Below are positions 20,264 to 32,456 of a DNA stretch of 64,000 nucleotides, piece by piece. This DNA comes from Kitagawia praeruptora. Its lineage: Eukaryota; Streptophyta; Magnoliopsida; Apiales; Apiaceae. Under the pieces are notes generated by a model, which was not told the origin of the DNA, ran no database searches, and worked only from the letters and a program-made list of their open reading frames with translations. Positions within the stretch are counted from its first letter, which is position 1. Every line of letters begins with the position of its first letter. The stretch covers positions 64,837,501-64,901,500 of the forward strand of contig CM075354.1 in NCBI GenBank assembly GCA_037693485.1. The letters are read 5' to 3'. The translations under genes and the position numbers were made by a program.

Positions 20264-22657
20264 ATGTCTTCAAAAGCCATTGTTAAGATTCCCATATTTA
20301 ATAAGGATAATTATGATATGTGGAAAAATAAAATGGAGTTGTTTCTTGATGTTACAAATCCAAAATATTTGTGGGTTTTGAAAAATGGACCAAAAATTCC
20401 TATGGTTCATGAAGAACAAGTTGTTACTGATGGAGTTGTAACAATACCTGCTAAATCCTATCCAAAGGACCCTAAGAACTATACTCCTGATGAAAAGGAG
20501 GATGCTGGATTGGACAAAAATCTGAGACTCATTCTAATAGATTCCCTAGATGCTGTAATGTATAGCCATGTAATGAATTGTAAAACTGCTAAGCACATCT
20601 GGGAAACTATTGAGACTATTAATGAAGGGACTGATGAAGTCAGGGAAAATAGACTTCAAATTTTGACCTCTGAATATGAACACTTTAGAGCTGGCCCTAA
20701 CGAAGGCATTCAGGAAGTGTTCGAAAGGTATAACAAAATAATCAACAACTTGCAAGTTCATGGCAAACAATATACTCAGAAGGAGATCAACATGAAGTTT
20801 CTACTGACTATGCCTACTCACCTGGAGCATAGAATAACTGCCATCAGAGAATCCAGAGATTTAAATAAGATTGCTCTTGACAGGCTGTTTGGTGTTCTAA
20901 AAACATATGAATTAGAACAAATACAGCAGAAGGAGTTCTCTGGCAAAGGCAGAGTTGCAAGTTCTTCTACAGCTTTAGTAGCTGAGGTTCCTAAGGAAGT
21001 GGAAGCTAAAGTTGTTCAACCTATCAGCTTCAACAAGGAACAAACTGAAGTTGAACATGGCCAAACACCAGCTACTCAGGATGGTAGTGAATTCTATTCA
21101 CTAGAAGAGCTGGATCAATTAGAAGATGAATCTATGGCTATGTTGGTGAGACAATTCAGTAACTTCAGATTTAGAAGAAATCCAAAGTTTAGGTTTAAGT
21201 CAAATAACAGATTTCAGAGAGGAGGTTCTTCATCCTCTAGTAACAGGGGAGGTTACAAAACTGGAACTGTTGACAGAAGCAAGATTCTTTGCTTCAACTG
21301 TAATGAGTTGGGACACTTTGCTACTGAGTGTCACAAACCTAAGCAAACACAGAAGAAAGATTATGCTTCTGAAAAGAAGAAGACTGGAAGGGCATATGTA
21401 GCTGCTGGTAAAAGCTGGGATGACACAGATAGCGAAGATGAGGAATATGGAAACTTTGCACTGGTGGCAAATGCTGAGTCATCAACTTATTACACCACAC
21501 CGGTAATTCTTACTGACGCTGAGTTGATTGATAGCTTATATAATTCCATGGGTAATGCAAAGAAACAAATTGAAAGAATAACTCTATTAAACACTAAACT
21601 TGAAAATGAAGTGTTAGAGTTAAAAAAGGTGCCTGATAATCAAGATCAGCAAATAAAAGAAATAGCTCGACTTAACTACAGAGAAAAGTCGATATCAGAA
21701 TACATGCATAAACAAATTGCTAAAGTTGCTGAACTTGAAACTAAGATAAAGGAACAGAATGTCAAATTATCTGCTTGTTTTAATTCTGTGAAAATTTCTA
21801 AAGAGTTATTCAATAAACAAGCTGTAGAACAAACCGTAGGAATAGGGTTTGGCTACAACGAAGCTGTTGGAATGTTAGGCATAAATTCCCCTAATCCTGT
21901 TAGTGCTAAAGAAAGGGGAATACCACATGTGCTTAAGAATGTTGAAGATTCACTCTTTAAGAAGTCTGTTGCAGAGCCTCTAGATATGACTTCTCTTGTT
22001 ATTCAAGAGGAGATGCGTACTGAGGACATTGCTAGTGGAAGTGTCCAACTTAATGAAAAATCTGTTAAGACACCTACAACCAAAAATGTTAAATCTAATA
22101 AGGTTGTTTCTATGAAACCAGTGAAGTTTGTTCCCAGTTCATCTAAAATTGAGTTAGGTGATAACAAGTTGAAGCAGAATAATAACATGTCTAACATGAA
22201 TACCATGCCTGTTATTGATACTTCTCATAAAGCATGTGGTGTTGTCAATTGTATGTCTTGTGCTTTTAATGTAATGTCTGCTTACTTTAATGGTAATCAT
22301 GCATGTGCTAATAAGACTGCTCCTCGACAACACATGAACAGGAATAATAATGTTAGATCAAAGACTGCTAGTCTTCCTCATGGTAGGAGAGAGACATTTG
22401 TACCTAAGCCTAAACAAAGTTTTACTAAGGCTGTTTACAAGGTCAAATGTCCAGTGAATGAAACAAGTGTTATTGCTGGTAAACAAACATGGATACCCAA
22501 AATGAAACAAAAGATTGTAAAATCTGTTTATAGGGTAAAATGCTTGTTGACTAATGGTAAAATTGGTGTTAAGGTGAAAAATGTTGTTTTGCCTGACAAA
22601 GGCCAATTCTTTAAATATTCTGGACCCAATCAAATTTGGGTTCCGAAGAAGGTTTAA
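20264..22657 (+). CDS. gag: Copia gag, 797 aa
   Basis: Nucleocapsid/capsid precursor that packages the element RNA into cytoplasmic particles. The first ATG after the primer-binding site opens a frame of 797 codons. Residues ~60-200 match the UBN2/retrotransposon gag region (motif E-G-T-D-E-V near 125). A single zinc knuckle C-F-N-C-N-E-L-G-H-F-A-T-E-C begins near residue 342. An acidic stretch and a probable coiled coil (about 425-520) follow, and the last 200 residues are rich in Lys and Asn with V-K-C-P/W-I-P-K type repeats. It ends at TAA 22655-22657. The pol frame is -1 relative to gag and is open from 22615, giving a 43-nt overlap; no canonical slippery heptamer was seen there. The gag itself has no visible break. 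Confidence 0.9.
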   Translation: MSSKAIVKIPIFNKDNYDMWKNKMELFLDVTNPKYLWVLKNGPKIPMVHEEQVVTDGVVTIPAKSYPKDPKNYTPDEKEDAGLDKNLRLILIDSLDAVMYSHVMNCKTAKHIWETIETINEGTDEVRENRLQILTSEYEHFRAGPNEGIQEVFERYNKIINNLQVHGKQYTQKEINMKFLLTMPTHLEHRITAIRESRDLNKIALDRLFGVLKTYELEQIQQKEFSGKGRVASSSTALVAEVPKEVEAKVVQPISFNKEQTEVEHGQTPATQDGSEFYSLEELDQLEDESMAMLVRQFSNFRFRRNPKFRFKSNNRFQRGGSSSSSNRGGYKTGTVDRSKILCFNCNELGHFATECHKPKQTQKKDYASEKKKTGRAYVAAGKSWDDTDSEDEEYGNFALVANAESSTYYTTPVILTDAELIDSLYNSMGNAKKQIERITLLNTKLENEVLELKKVPDNQDQQIKEIARLNYREKSISEYMHKQIAKVAELETKIKEQNVKLSACFNSVKISKELFNKQAVEQTVGIGFGYNEAVGMLGINSPNPVSAKERGIPHVLKNVEDSLFKKSVAEPLDMTSLVIQEEMRTEDIASGSVQLNEKSVKTPTTKNVKSNKVVSMKPVKFVPSSSKIELGDNKLKQNNNMSNMNTMPVIDTSHKACGVVNCMSCAFNVMSAYFNGNHACANKTAPRQHMNRNNNVRSKTASLPHGRRETFVPKPKQSFTKAVYKVKCPVNETSVIAGKQTWIPKMKQKIVKSVYRVKCLLTNGKIGVKVKNVVLPDKGQFFKYSGPNQIWVPKKV

Positions 22658-25600
22658 TCCATTTGTCATTGCAGGGTGTTGAACAGGTTGAACGAGTAAC
22701 CTGGATCTTGGACAGTGGATGTTCAAGGCATATGACTGGTGACAGAACCCTGCTGACAAATGTGGTGGAGAAGGCTGGCCCAGTAGTTACCTTTGGAGAT
22801 AACAGCAAAGGTAGAACTGATGGATATGGCAGACTTGAAGCTGGAAATGTTATCATTGATGAAGTTTCTTTTGTGAAAGGACTTGAGCACAATTTGCTCA
22901 GTGTTAGTCAATTCTGTGACAAAGGATATGAAGTTTATTTCAACAAGAAGAATTGTCTAATTTCACACAAGAGAAATGAAAAGCCACAACTGACAGGAGT
23001 TAGAAAAGGCAATCTGTACGTAGCCAATATGAACTCAGGAAGCACTGCAGAAATTACTTGATTCTACACTAAAGCATCTAATGACGAGAGTTGGCTATGG
23101 CACAAGAAACTTTCTCATCTAAATTTCAAGACAATGAATTCTCTAGTTAAAAGAGAATTGGTGAGAGGTTTGCCTTCAATGGAATTCACTCAAGAAGGAC
23201 TGTGTGATGCATGTCAAAAAGGCAAGCTAAAAAGGGCAAGTCACAGGAGCACTGACACATCTTCAATAACTGAACCATTACAATTACTTCATATGGATTT
23301 GTTTGGTCCAGTTAATGTGATGTCTATGTCAAGGAAGAGATATGCTCTAGTGATCGTTGATGATTTTTTGAAATACACATGGGTCCTGTTTTTGAATTCT
23401 AAAGATGAGACTCCACAACTGGTGATTGATCACATCAAATTAATTGAGCGAGATTCTACGTATCCAGTGAGAGCTATAAGATCAGACAATGGAACTGAAT
23501 TCAAGAATGCAGTTCCAAATGACTTCTGCACTGAGAAGGGTATAACTAGACAATACTCAGCTCCAAGAACTCCTCAGCAAAATGGGGTAGTGGAAAGAAA
23601 GAATAGAACCTTGATTGAAGCTGCACATACTATGTTAAGTGAATCAAGGCTTCCATTGTACTTTTGGGCTGAAGCTGTCAACACTGCGTGCTATACCCAG
23701 AATCGAACTCTAATCAATAAAGACCATATGAAGACACCCTATGAAATTATGGCTGATAAGAAACCATAACTCAAATACTTTCATGTATTTGGGGCAAAAT
23801 GCTTTGTGCTTAAAGAAGGTGATGATCAAGGTGGTAAATTCGATACCAAAGCATTTAAAGTAATTTTTATTGGTTATTCAATGAGGGCATACAGGGTGTA
23901 TGTGATTGATGAACAGAAGATGATGGAAAGTGTCAATGTAACATTTGATGACACTAAACTCCCTAGTATCCAAACTGAGGATTCATCTGAAAAGCTATCT
24001 TTTGATGATATGACAGATCCAGATTCAGATGATGATAATCCACCTGATGTTTTTGCTGATGCTAATGACAACAATGATAATGATGATGATGATGATGATG
24101 ATCAGGGTAATGGTGGTGAAAACAATGATAATACTGGAGATACACCTGACACTCCTGAACAATCATCTAGTCAACCTGGCAACAACTCAGGGGGAGATAA
24201 TGAAGGATCAACTAGTCATACACAACATCACAATGAAGAACAAGGCGAATCATCAAGATCTAATTTTCCCAGACAGACTGTTTGGAATAGAGCTCATCCT
24301 TTTGAGTTGATTATTGGTGATCCAGATGTTGGTGTCAAAACTAGAAGTGCTACTCAAAATCAATGTAACTATTCAGGGTTTCTGTCTGAAATGGAACCTA
24401 AGAAAACTGAGGAAGCTCTTTCTGATCCTGATTGGGTGATTGCTATGCAAGATGAACTCAATCAATTCAAACAACAAGAAGTATGGAAGCTGGTACCCAG
24501 ACCCAAACACAGGAAAGTGGTTGACACAAGGTGGGTATTCAGAAATAAGCTAGATGAAGATGGTACAGTGACAAGAAATAAAGCAAGACTGGTAGCAAAG
24601 GGTTATTCACAAGCTGAAGGCATTGATTATGATGAAACCTACGCTCCAGTGGCAAGACTTGAGGCTATCAGAATATTCTTGGCATTCGCAGCATTCTCAA
24701 ACTTTAAGGTTTATCAAATGGATGTCAAGAGTGCCTTTCTGAATGGTAAGCTAGATGAAGAGGTATATGTAGAACAGCCCCCTGGCTTTGAAGATCCAGA
24801 ATTCATGGACTATGTCTACTTTCTCTTCAAGGCTATTTATGGTCTTAAGCAAGCACCAAGGAAATGGTATGACACTCTCTCTGAATTTTTAATTGAAAAT
24901 GGTTTTGTTAGAGGTGTCATAGACAAAACTCTCTTCACAAAGAAACATAAAAATGATACAATATTAGTTCAAATCTATGTGGATGATATAATATTCGGGT
25001 CTACTAATGATCTTCTTTGCAAGAAATTTGCTAAGTTAATGCAGGGTAAGTTTGAAATGAGCATAATGGGTGAGCTGAAGTTCTTTCTTGGATTGCAAGT
25101 AAGTCAAAGGACAGATGGTATATTTATCTGTCAATCCAAGTATGTCAGAGAGCTCCTCAAGAAATATCAAATGGAGGACTCGTCTTCAGCAAGAACACCA
25201 TCATCTACAGCTGTTAAATTTGGAGCATGTGAAAATTCTGCTAAGGTAGAAATCACAAGCTACAGAGGTATGATAGGCTCATTACTTTACCTTACTGCAA
25301 GTAGACCAGATATTATGCATGCTACATGTTTGTGTGCAAGGTTCCAATCGGATCCTAGAGATGTTCATCTCATTGCTGTTAAACGAATCTTGAGATATCT
25401 TAAGGGTACGCCTAACTTAGGCATCTGGTACCCTAAAGATTCTGGTTTTAATCTTGTTGGATATACAGATTCAGATTATGCAGGAAGTGTTGTAGATAGG
25501 AAAAGCACCTCTGGGAGTTGTCAATTCCTAGGTGGCAGGTTAGTTTCCTGGTACAACAAGAAACAGCAAACAGTTTCCAACTCAACAGCTGAAGCTGAAT

Positions 25601-25926
25601 ATATAGCTGCTGGAAGCTGTTGTGCACAGATTTTGTGGATTAGGAATCAGCTACGAGACTATGGCTTTGTACTTGACAAAATTCCTATCTTGTGTGACAA
25701 TACAAGTGCCATAGCAATCTCCAACAATCCTGTGCAGCATACGAGGACAAAGCACATCGATATCAGGTATCATTTCATTAGAGAGCATGTCATGAATGGT
25801 ACCGTGGAGTTACATTTTGTACCCACGGAAGAACAAACAGCAGATATTTTTACTAAGTCTCTTGACGAATCCACATTCACCAGAATTGTTGGTGAATTGG
25901 GTATGTTAAATAGTCCTAGTAATTAA
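22615..25926 (+). pseudogene. pol: Copia pol (PR-INT-RT-RNH) with two in-frame stops
   Basis: One frame runs from 22615 to TAA at 25926 but is cut by TGA at 23059-23061 and TAA at 23767-23769. Protease: W-I-L-D-S-G-C at about 22702-22722. Integrase: zinc-binding H-x-H region from 23100 with C-D-A-C at about 23206; catalytic Asp 23296, Asp 23485 and Glu 23593. RT: Y-V-D-D-I at 24976-24990 and the I-Y-G-L-K-Q-A-P-R motif near 24835. RNase H: D-S-D-Y-A-G near 25470 and the E-A-E-Y-I-A motif near 25594. All key residues are present, so the stops look like recent point nonsense changes. An acidic, Asn/Asp-rich linker (24000-24250) precedes RT. This copy probably cannot make active pol by itself. 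Confidence 0.9.
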
Positions 25927-28657
25927 ACTAGTTAATATCTGAGGTTTGCTCTTTAATAATTTATAAGTGATTACTTTGTTAATATTTGTTATTAAAATCA
26001 CTTGTATAATTATTTTATCAACTTATCTTCTTGCTTGTTAATTCTTAAATCATTGTCATTATCTTCTTAATATATTCCTACTTACTTCTTTTAATTTTAG
26101 AATATTTTAATTTTCTTTAAAAATATTTTTCTCAAATTTTACAAGTTGAAATTAGTGAGAAATCTATTTTTGTTGAAAATTACTTTTGAATATTTGTGTT
26201 GATTTAATAAGTCATATTTTCTTTTTAAATAGTTTTCTATAAGAAAGTTATTTTATTAAGAAAATATATAGATTTATTAATTTACTACAAATATTTATGT
26301 AAATAGTTAATAGTTTATTTAATATTTTGTAGTGTTTGTCCTTTTGTTATTAATGTTTGATTTCGTAAAAAGGATAACCTATGGTATTTTTATTATTTTC
26401 TATTTAGCTATTTTTAAGTAATTTTATTGTTGTAATTATTTTTGTAAATTATTTTCTTTTATTTCTAATATTCTGTAAATATTATTAATACAGTTATTTT
26501 TTTTAAAAAAATAAATAAATAAAAATAAAAAAAAATAAAAATAAAAAATAATAATAAATAAAAAAAAATCGTATTTTACTTTTCTTTTTAGTTTTTATTT
26601 AATATTATTTTTATGTATATTATTTCTTATTTTTTGTATATTATTTTTCATGTGTATATAAATAGTTTGTATAGTTTTTCAGTTTAGTCACTATACTTTC
26701 AAAACTTACAAACAGGTCCCTGTACTTGGTTCTTTTGTACTTCTTCTGTTTAACACACACATATCATGCTGTTTTAACTTCTAATCTTTGTTGTGTTGTT
26801 GTTATTAACAGAATTTCTTATACAGGACCATTGTTGGTATCAAAATGGTATATGTCAATTCAATTGTTTAGGAACTAACGTTTGATTTTCAGGTTCTAAC
26901 AATTGGAAGACAAGACCTAACAAGTGTTAACAAGTGGTAACAGTTGGTATCTAACATACAGGATCTAAAACATGATAAAATAGTTTTGTTTGTATTGGTT
27001 TAAACATTAACATTCATTAATTTGATTAATACTTATTGTTAATTAGATTTTTGTTTTTGTTTTTGTTTTGTAAAACCGGCTCAAGATCTATATCTTTCCT
27101 AACTCAAAATTTCTTTCTACAACTGTGATTGCTTACATTGTAAATCTTTTGAAATCACAATTGTATATCATTCTATCTCTATTGCTCATATTCTGTGATG
27201 CAGGTTCATCTAAATGGAGTTTTGCTTTCTCACATGTTTAGTCATAAGGTTGTAAACCCAACAACTTTTATCCCAGACTACAGTCAAACTCAAACACATT
27301 ATATCTTACACCCTAAATGGAAGTAACCTATCAGACTAGAGGTCACCAGGGAGTAACTGCACTTGATGCAGCAAATAAGGATGTGTGGGATATTCAGTTG
27401 GAGAGTCACTACCTTATACACTAACCAAAATATTTCATATGCACAAAGTGAGAATGCACACACTAAGGATGAATTGATGGAAACCTATAATCCAACCATT
27501 TTACGGTTAGGATTATAAGTTAAAGGTTCTTTAATGAACTAAGCGTCTTGACAGACATTAGAAGGAAATCTTGATCTCAATGCTAAATTTCTAGATCATT
27601 GTTTACCTTCCCAGAATTCAAATCTGGAACCTTTAAAAGGGAAAACTAGCAACTTGTAGATTATGACTCAGATTCGTCTGACGAGTCTAACGAGGATTTG
27701 GGATTTGCGAACTCTCATTGCACCATCACTGACCTCTCTTGAAGGGGCTAGGGTGATTTTTCCTTGCAGGTACACTAATGGATGTTGGAGCTATGAGTGA
27801 TATGAGTGATACACTAGTGAGCAAGAGTGTAAACACAGAGAGAAGTGAGACACTCAACACAAATGAGTGGAGAGAAGAGTGAAACACTTGTGAGGTACAC
27901 TAAACACTATCACACACTCACAGTGAGGAAGAAAATGAAACTTCCTTTCTAACAAAGAACTCTATAATTGGTACAACTACTTTGTCAACCAGTTGATTGG
28001 AGGATTCCTCAACTAAGGGGGAGAAGTAAAGGGGTACAAGAAAAAGGAGAGTAGATTAGAAAGGGGGAGCATTTACAGACTGTGCTTAGGAGGAGAAGCG
28101 AGTCAAGTTACTAAGGGGGAGATTTAGATGGAAAAGTAAGGGGACTTTCAGTTGAAATGAAAGTGGAGATATAAGGAGAAGATTACATCACAATACTATT
28201 CTATTAGTCTTTCAATGTACTATGTATAAAGGCTAAGTGGAGGAGTAGTAGATTTCATAGAAGTTATAGAAATGGTATTGATTCACCATTGTCTACATAG
28301 TAGGAACAGTTGTTTTTCTTAAGTGAGAAAAGCTGTGTCAGAGAAGGGAAGTGATTGTAAATCAAGAACTGTTGATAATCATCAATGTAAGATGTGAAAG
28401 ATTATTAGGCAGAGATATGAAGAATCAGAAATGAAGATGAGTTATCTATTGAAGATCAGTTCAGTGCTAGAGGAACAATCATTTATCATTTCATCAACTG
28501 AGAATTCTGGAATTGTTAAATTCAAACCAGAGAAATTTTTTTAATGTACTATTTGCTAAGCTCCTAAATGCTTAATCTTTTTCTTGTTTAAGTGAGTTAG
28601 TTGAGTTATCCTCTAGGTATTTGCTTGTTATTGTCTAACAAACAAATAGGGGGAGAT
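25927..28657 (+). other. Long non-coding 3' region of the Sirevirus-like element
   Basis: 2.7 kb between the pol stop and the 3' LTR with no open frame of 60 codons. An A-rich run lies at about 26505-26570. Purine tracts of the form AAGGGGGAGA occur near 28014-28025, 28061-28070 and 28112-28122, before the one that abuts the LTR (28649-28657). In some Sireviruses this position holds an env-like gene; none is recognisable here. Confidence 0.8.
28646..28657 (+). promoter_or_regulatory. Polypurine tract of the Sirevirus-like element
   Basis: ATAGGGGGAGAT directly precedes the 3' LTR start at 28658. It is the expected plus-strand primer site. Confidence 0.88.
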
Positions 28658-30439
28658 TGAAAGGCATATGATGTAGCCTATTTGTATTTCGAGGATACAA
28701 CTCAACTTAAACAAGATTGTAATAGTAAATAGTATATAGACTGTCACAAGGAATCTCATAATGTATTATCTATCAGAAGAAAAAGATCAAGGTCAATCTA
28801 CAGACTTGGGGAATTACTACATTGAAAGAAGCTCAGTCAACTGATCAAGCCTCAGTGGAGTATTCGTTAATAAGTGGATTCATTTAAAGTGACAGAGATT
28901 TCAAAGGTGACAGAGACAGTACAGAAGATTAAAGAGAGAGATGAATAAAAGAAAAGGAACCAGATTTTAAAGTCAATATATGAAGAATAGTCATTGCGGT
29001 TAGTCACTCATGAACCAGACAGTACATCGAGTGTCAACATTAAATAGTGGTCGTTCGTCATTAACTTCAGTGGTTCAAGCTATCAAGACTGGTATGTGAG
29101 AAAATCATTGTGCAAGCAACAGAAGTGCTAAATTAATTAACCACAAGGATTTTACTATCAAGTGGACTGGCTACGAGGAAAAAGAATTATCATAAAGAAA
29201 TTCTAAGTGATATATTCTTAATGTTGAAACCCCGGTTAGAATTGTTGTATTTTTTGCTAAGCAAAAAGAGTCCGGTTTCACATCCTCAAGAGACCGCAGC
29301 TTACACCTGGACGAATTATGAGAAAATAGAATTATCACAAGAATATGGAAAGTGATATATTCTTAAAGCTGGAACCCCGGTTGGAATTGATATATTTTTT
29401 GTTAAGCAAAAGGAGTCCGGTTCCAGACGCCCAGGTAACCGCAGCTTAGAGCTTAAGGATTTATTTATATTAATAAATATTTTATTTATTTAGAAAATTA
29501 TATTTATAAATATCTAATAATATTAGATATTTATTTTTATAATTTCTGGATTAAAATAATTATTTATTAATTAAAGATTATAAGTTGTGCGGGTTAAAAA
29601 GCATTTCTACGGAGCTAAAACAAAAAGTGGTCAGGTGACTTGATTTAGAAAAGTAGCAGGTCACGGCTGTTGGAGTGTCATGGCAGAGTGTCATAATGGA
29701 AGTTATAGAAGACTGTCATAATGAAGTTTATTGGAACTGTCATAATGAAAACTGTCATAGTGAAGTTCAGTGAAACTGTCATAATGAAGACTGTCATAGT
29801 GGAAACTGTCATAATGGAACTGTCATGATGCTGACTGTCATAATGGAACTGTCATAATGGTCTTCACACAGCAACTGTCATAGCAGCCTTGCAAGTGTCA
29901 TAGAAGCTCAAGAAACTGTCATAATAGTATTAAATAGACATTATGACAGTTGGCAATTGTTGTGTTAAAAGAGACAGAAGCTTCACAGACATAAAACAAT
30001 ACACACAGAACACATACACGGACGAAAAGAAAGACAAGCAAACAATATCATATCTCTCTCATCTTTTAAGCTCAAAAATTGTCATAAATTCTTGAGTTCC
30101 TTGTAACAAAAATTGTATCCATTGGAACCTCATTATTTGTGACTTGTGTAATACTAGCGAATTAAGTTTCCTAGTTATTAAATTGATATCTTGATTTTTA
30201 TTAACTAAATTAGAAAAGTTCATGTTGAATTTTCTAATTAGTTATTAATTTCTTGATAATCACTTGTACTGATTTTGTAACACCCATCAAGTTAATATAT
30301 TTTTATATTCAACTTGAAATTTGTGTTATTTTATTCCGCACAAATTTGTTTGAATTAAATTTTATTTAAAGGACAAATTTGGAGAAAATGATATAGATTG
30401 TATTCAACCCCCCCTTCTATAATCTTATCGGACCTAACA
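28658..30439 (+). repeat. 3' LTR of the Sirevirus-like element
   Basis: 1782 bp, same ends as the 5' LTR. Differences seen by eye include single substitutions near 28757, 30073, 30301 and 30420, and the loss of one 29-bp unit in the CTGTCATAATG array. Directly followed by AAAAC. Confidence 0.93.
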
Positions 30440-31270
30440 AAAACTTTCAGTCAACTCATGAATTACTTAAAAACTTGCAAATTGGTCATTGCCGTCAATT
30501 CCGTTAAAAACCCTAACGGAAGTATTAACTTGGTAGAACGAAACTTGCAAGTAGGTCACTGAACTTGATAACAATTTTCAATTAGGTAACTAACCAAAAT
30601 TAATTTTAACTAATTAAATTTTAAAAAAATTTCCGAATGATTTTTCTTGAATAAAATTTTAAATTATCGAAAAGATAATGATAATGATATACGTATGCCA
30701 ATTAAAATGTTTACAATTTTTCCAAAAAAATACACTTTAATTAAATGTAATTTGTATATACCGCTTTAACTAATTGAAATTTTTGAAATTTTCAAAATTT
30801 TCGAATTTTTTTTGAAATTTTGAATTTAAAGTTGATAAATTTTTGAAATTTTCGAAATTTTTGAAATTTTGAATTTAAAGTTGATAAATTTTTAAGATAT
30901 GCGTATAAATTTGCACGAATTAAAAAATTTAATTTTTTTTACAATTTTTTTCTGAAAATATCATATAATTTTAATTTCAGAATTTTATACTTAAATTCAT
31001 ATAATTTTTTTGATTTTTTTTAACGTTCAGTGACCTAATTGAAAGTTTATTTTTCAGTCAGTGACCTAACTGAAAATGTGTTGTCTTTTAACGGAAACCG
31101 TTAAAAGTCAACATAATTTAACGGTTGTGCAAATTTCTTTCAACTTAGTACTGTGATTGCAAGCTAATTGTAACTTTATGATGTGATTGAAAGTTTTTTT
31201 AACTTGGTGACCCAGTTGCAAGTTTTAGGTCAACTTGGTGATGTATTAGCCATTTTACCCGTTAATTTTG

Positions 31271-32283
31271 GTAAATTGAATCAATTTATTAAATAATTAA
31301 TTAATTACCATGTAATTCCGAAAAAACATAGATCAACTTGGTCACGAAGTACCGATTTATGCTGTAATTTTAAAATACCACAGAAACTTTTTATAAGAAG
31401 AAAAGAAAAAAAAGCGAAAAATTTAATTTTTTCAACTTGTTTCTGAATGATTTTTTTGGAAAGAAAAGAATTGATTTGTAAAGTTTTGGAAAAAAATTTC
31501 ATGTATATTTGTCTCCAAAAGTTTCTTCACACTTTTGGAAAGATTTGGAGAGAAAAGAAGATGATCCAGTTTCTATTCTTTTCTTTTCTTTCTTTTGTTT
31601 CGAGAGATGTCTCTTTGTCCAACTTACAAACTAGCCAACCAATTGTAATTGTTAGAATATAATATAAAGATTCGGTTGAGTCTCCATCTAACACCTTAAG
31701 GTTTTAGATGAGTTGATTATTTAACAGTAACTCATTTAGATTCCAAGTTACATGAAAAAAACGAACCATTTTAAAAGAACGATTTTTCTAATGTATATTC
31801 AAGGGTACATAATAAGAATTTAGTTGGCACTTTATGATTGGATTATTTTCATTAATAATAATGGCCCCGTTTTATGTACAAAAATTTCAATCAATTAAAA
31901 TTTGCCAATTCATAAAAAAAGTATTTGTTATGGTGTGTTCTTGGACACACACTAGAAAACCCTTTAAAGAATGTTTTAAAAAAAAGACCGTAATCTGACT
32001 GAAAACAAGGTTCAAACTGGAGGGCAGTTTTCTATGTCTCAGAACATGATCCTTGCAAGAAAACAGTCCTACAGAGATTCGATATTTCGATTATGTATTT
32101 TCTGTGCATATGTAACTTCATATCTCTAAAACAAATTTATTTATCTGCCTATTGACCGACCTAGTCCCATTTATACTCAGAGTCAGAGATATAGATTTCC
32201 GGCAGTTTCAACTAGCATCTAAAGGTCAACATTTCAGTGCACTGGCATCTTGCTCCTAAACTATCATGCAAGTAAGACATTGT
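31271..32283. other. AT-rich intergenic DNA
   Basis: No exon, repeat end or RNA gene was recognised. Short frames on both strands around 31305-31662 are low complexity. Confidence 0.5.
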
Positions 32284-32456
32284 TGGCATTCAGTAATTGG
32301 ATAACGAATTTCAGCACACAATTTCTTCCATTTCCTTAATCTACCTGGGCATTTTAAGCTTTTTTTTTTTTTTTTTGATGGACCTCGCGAGTTACCTGCT
32401 TGGGCATCGGAGCTGCTGCTGCCATTTCGTCAAAGGATGAATCTTCAGTAGCTAAA
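32284..32456 (-). pseudogene. ERF relic 1 (CRF/AP2 half)
   Basis: On the minus strand the sequence can be read, with breaks, as an A-T-E-D-S-S-F-D-E stretch, P-K-Q-V, then K-C-P-G-R-L-R-K-W-K-K-L-C-A-E-I-R-Y-P-I-T. This parallels the intact ERF at 35683-36108 (S-S-S-D-E ... P-G-A-R-L-R-K-W ... C-A-E-I-R-N-P-I-T). A poly-A/T expansion near 32361-32379 and frame changes break it. The block downstream repeats in the unit at 34381-35560. Confidence 0.7.

Larger units (their letters stand above)
18355..30439 (+). mobile_element. Sirevirus-like Ty1/Copia retrotransposon, near complete
   Basis: LTRs at 18355-20165 and 28658-30439 and a 5-bp target duplication AAAAC (18350-18354 and 30440-30444). 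Order is primer-binding site, gag, protease, integrase, RT, RNase H, which is the Copia order. A large gag with a coiled-coil region, a 2.7 kb non-coding stretch after pol and several GGGGGAGA purine tracts fit the Sirevirus group. LTRs differ by at least four substitutions and one 29-bp repeat unit over about 1.8 kb, so the insertion is young. Two stops in pol and a gag/pol frame change make this copy probably defective. Confidence 0.93.
18287..31260 (+). mobile_element. Mutator-like element split by a Copia insertion
   Basis: Ends GGGTAAAATGGCTAATACAT (18287) and its reverse complement at 31260 are terminal inverted repeats that stay nearly identical for about 75 bp. An exact 10-bp target duplication GTTAATTTTG flanks it at 18277-18286 and 31261-31270. 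Without the nested Copia element it is about 0.9 kb and codes for nothing visible. The remaining interior (30445-31260) is rich in TTTTGAAATTTTCGAAATTT-like words. The Copia element entered the left terminal repeat at 18355. Confidence 0.88.

Noticed and set aside
22615..22657. Canonical -1 slippery site at the gag/pol overlap
   Set aside because: No X-XXY-YYZ heptamer in the gag frame was found in the 43-nt overlap, so programmed frameshifting is left open and is not called.
24029..24310. 93-codon Met/Ile-rich frame within the Copia pol region
   Set aside because: Shadow frame of the GAT-rich acidic linker in pol.
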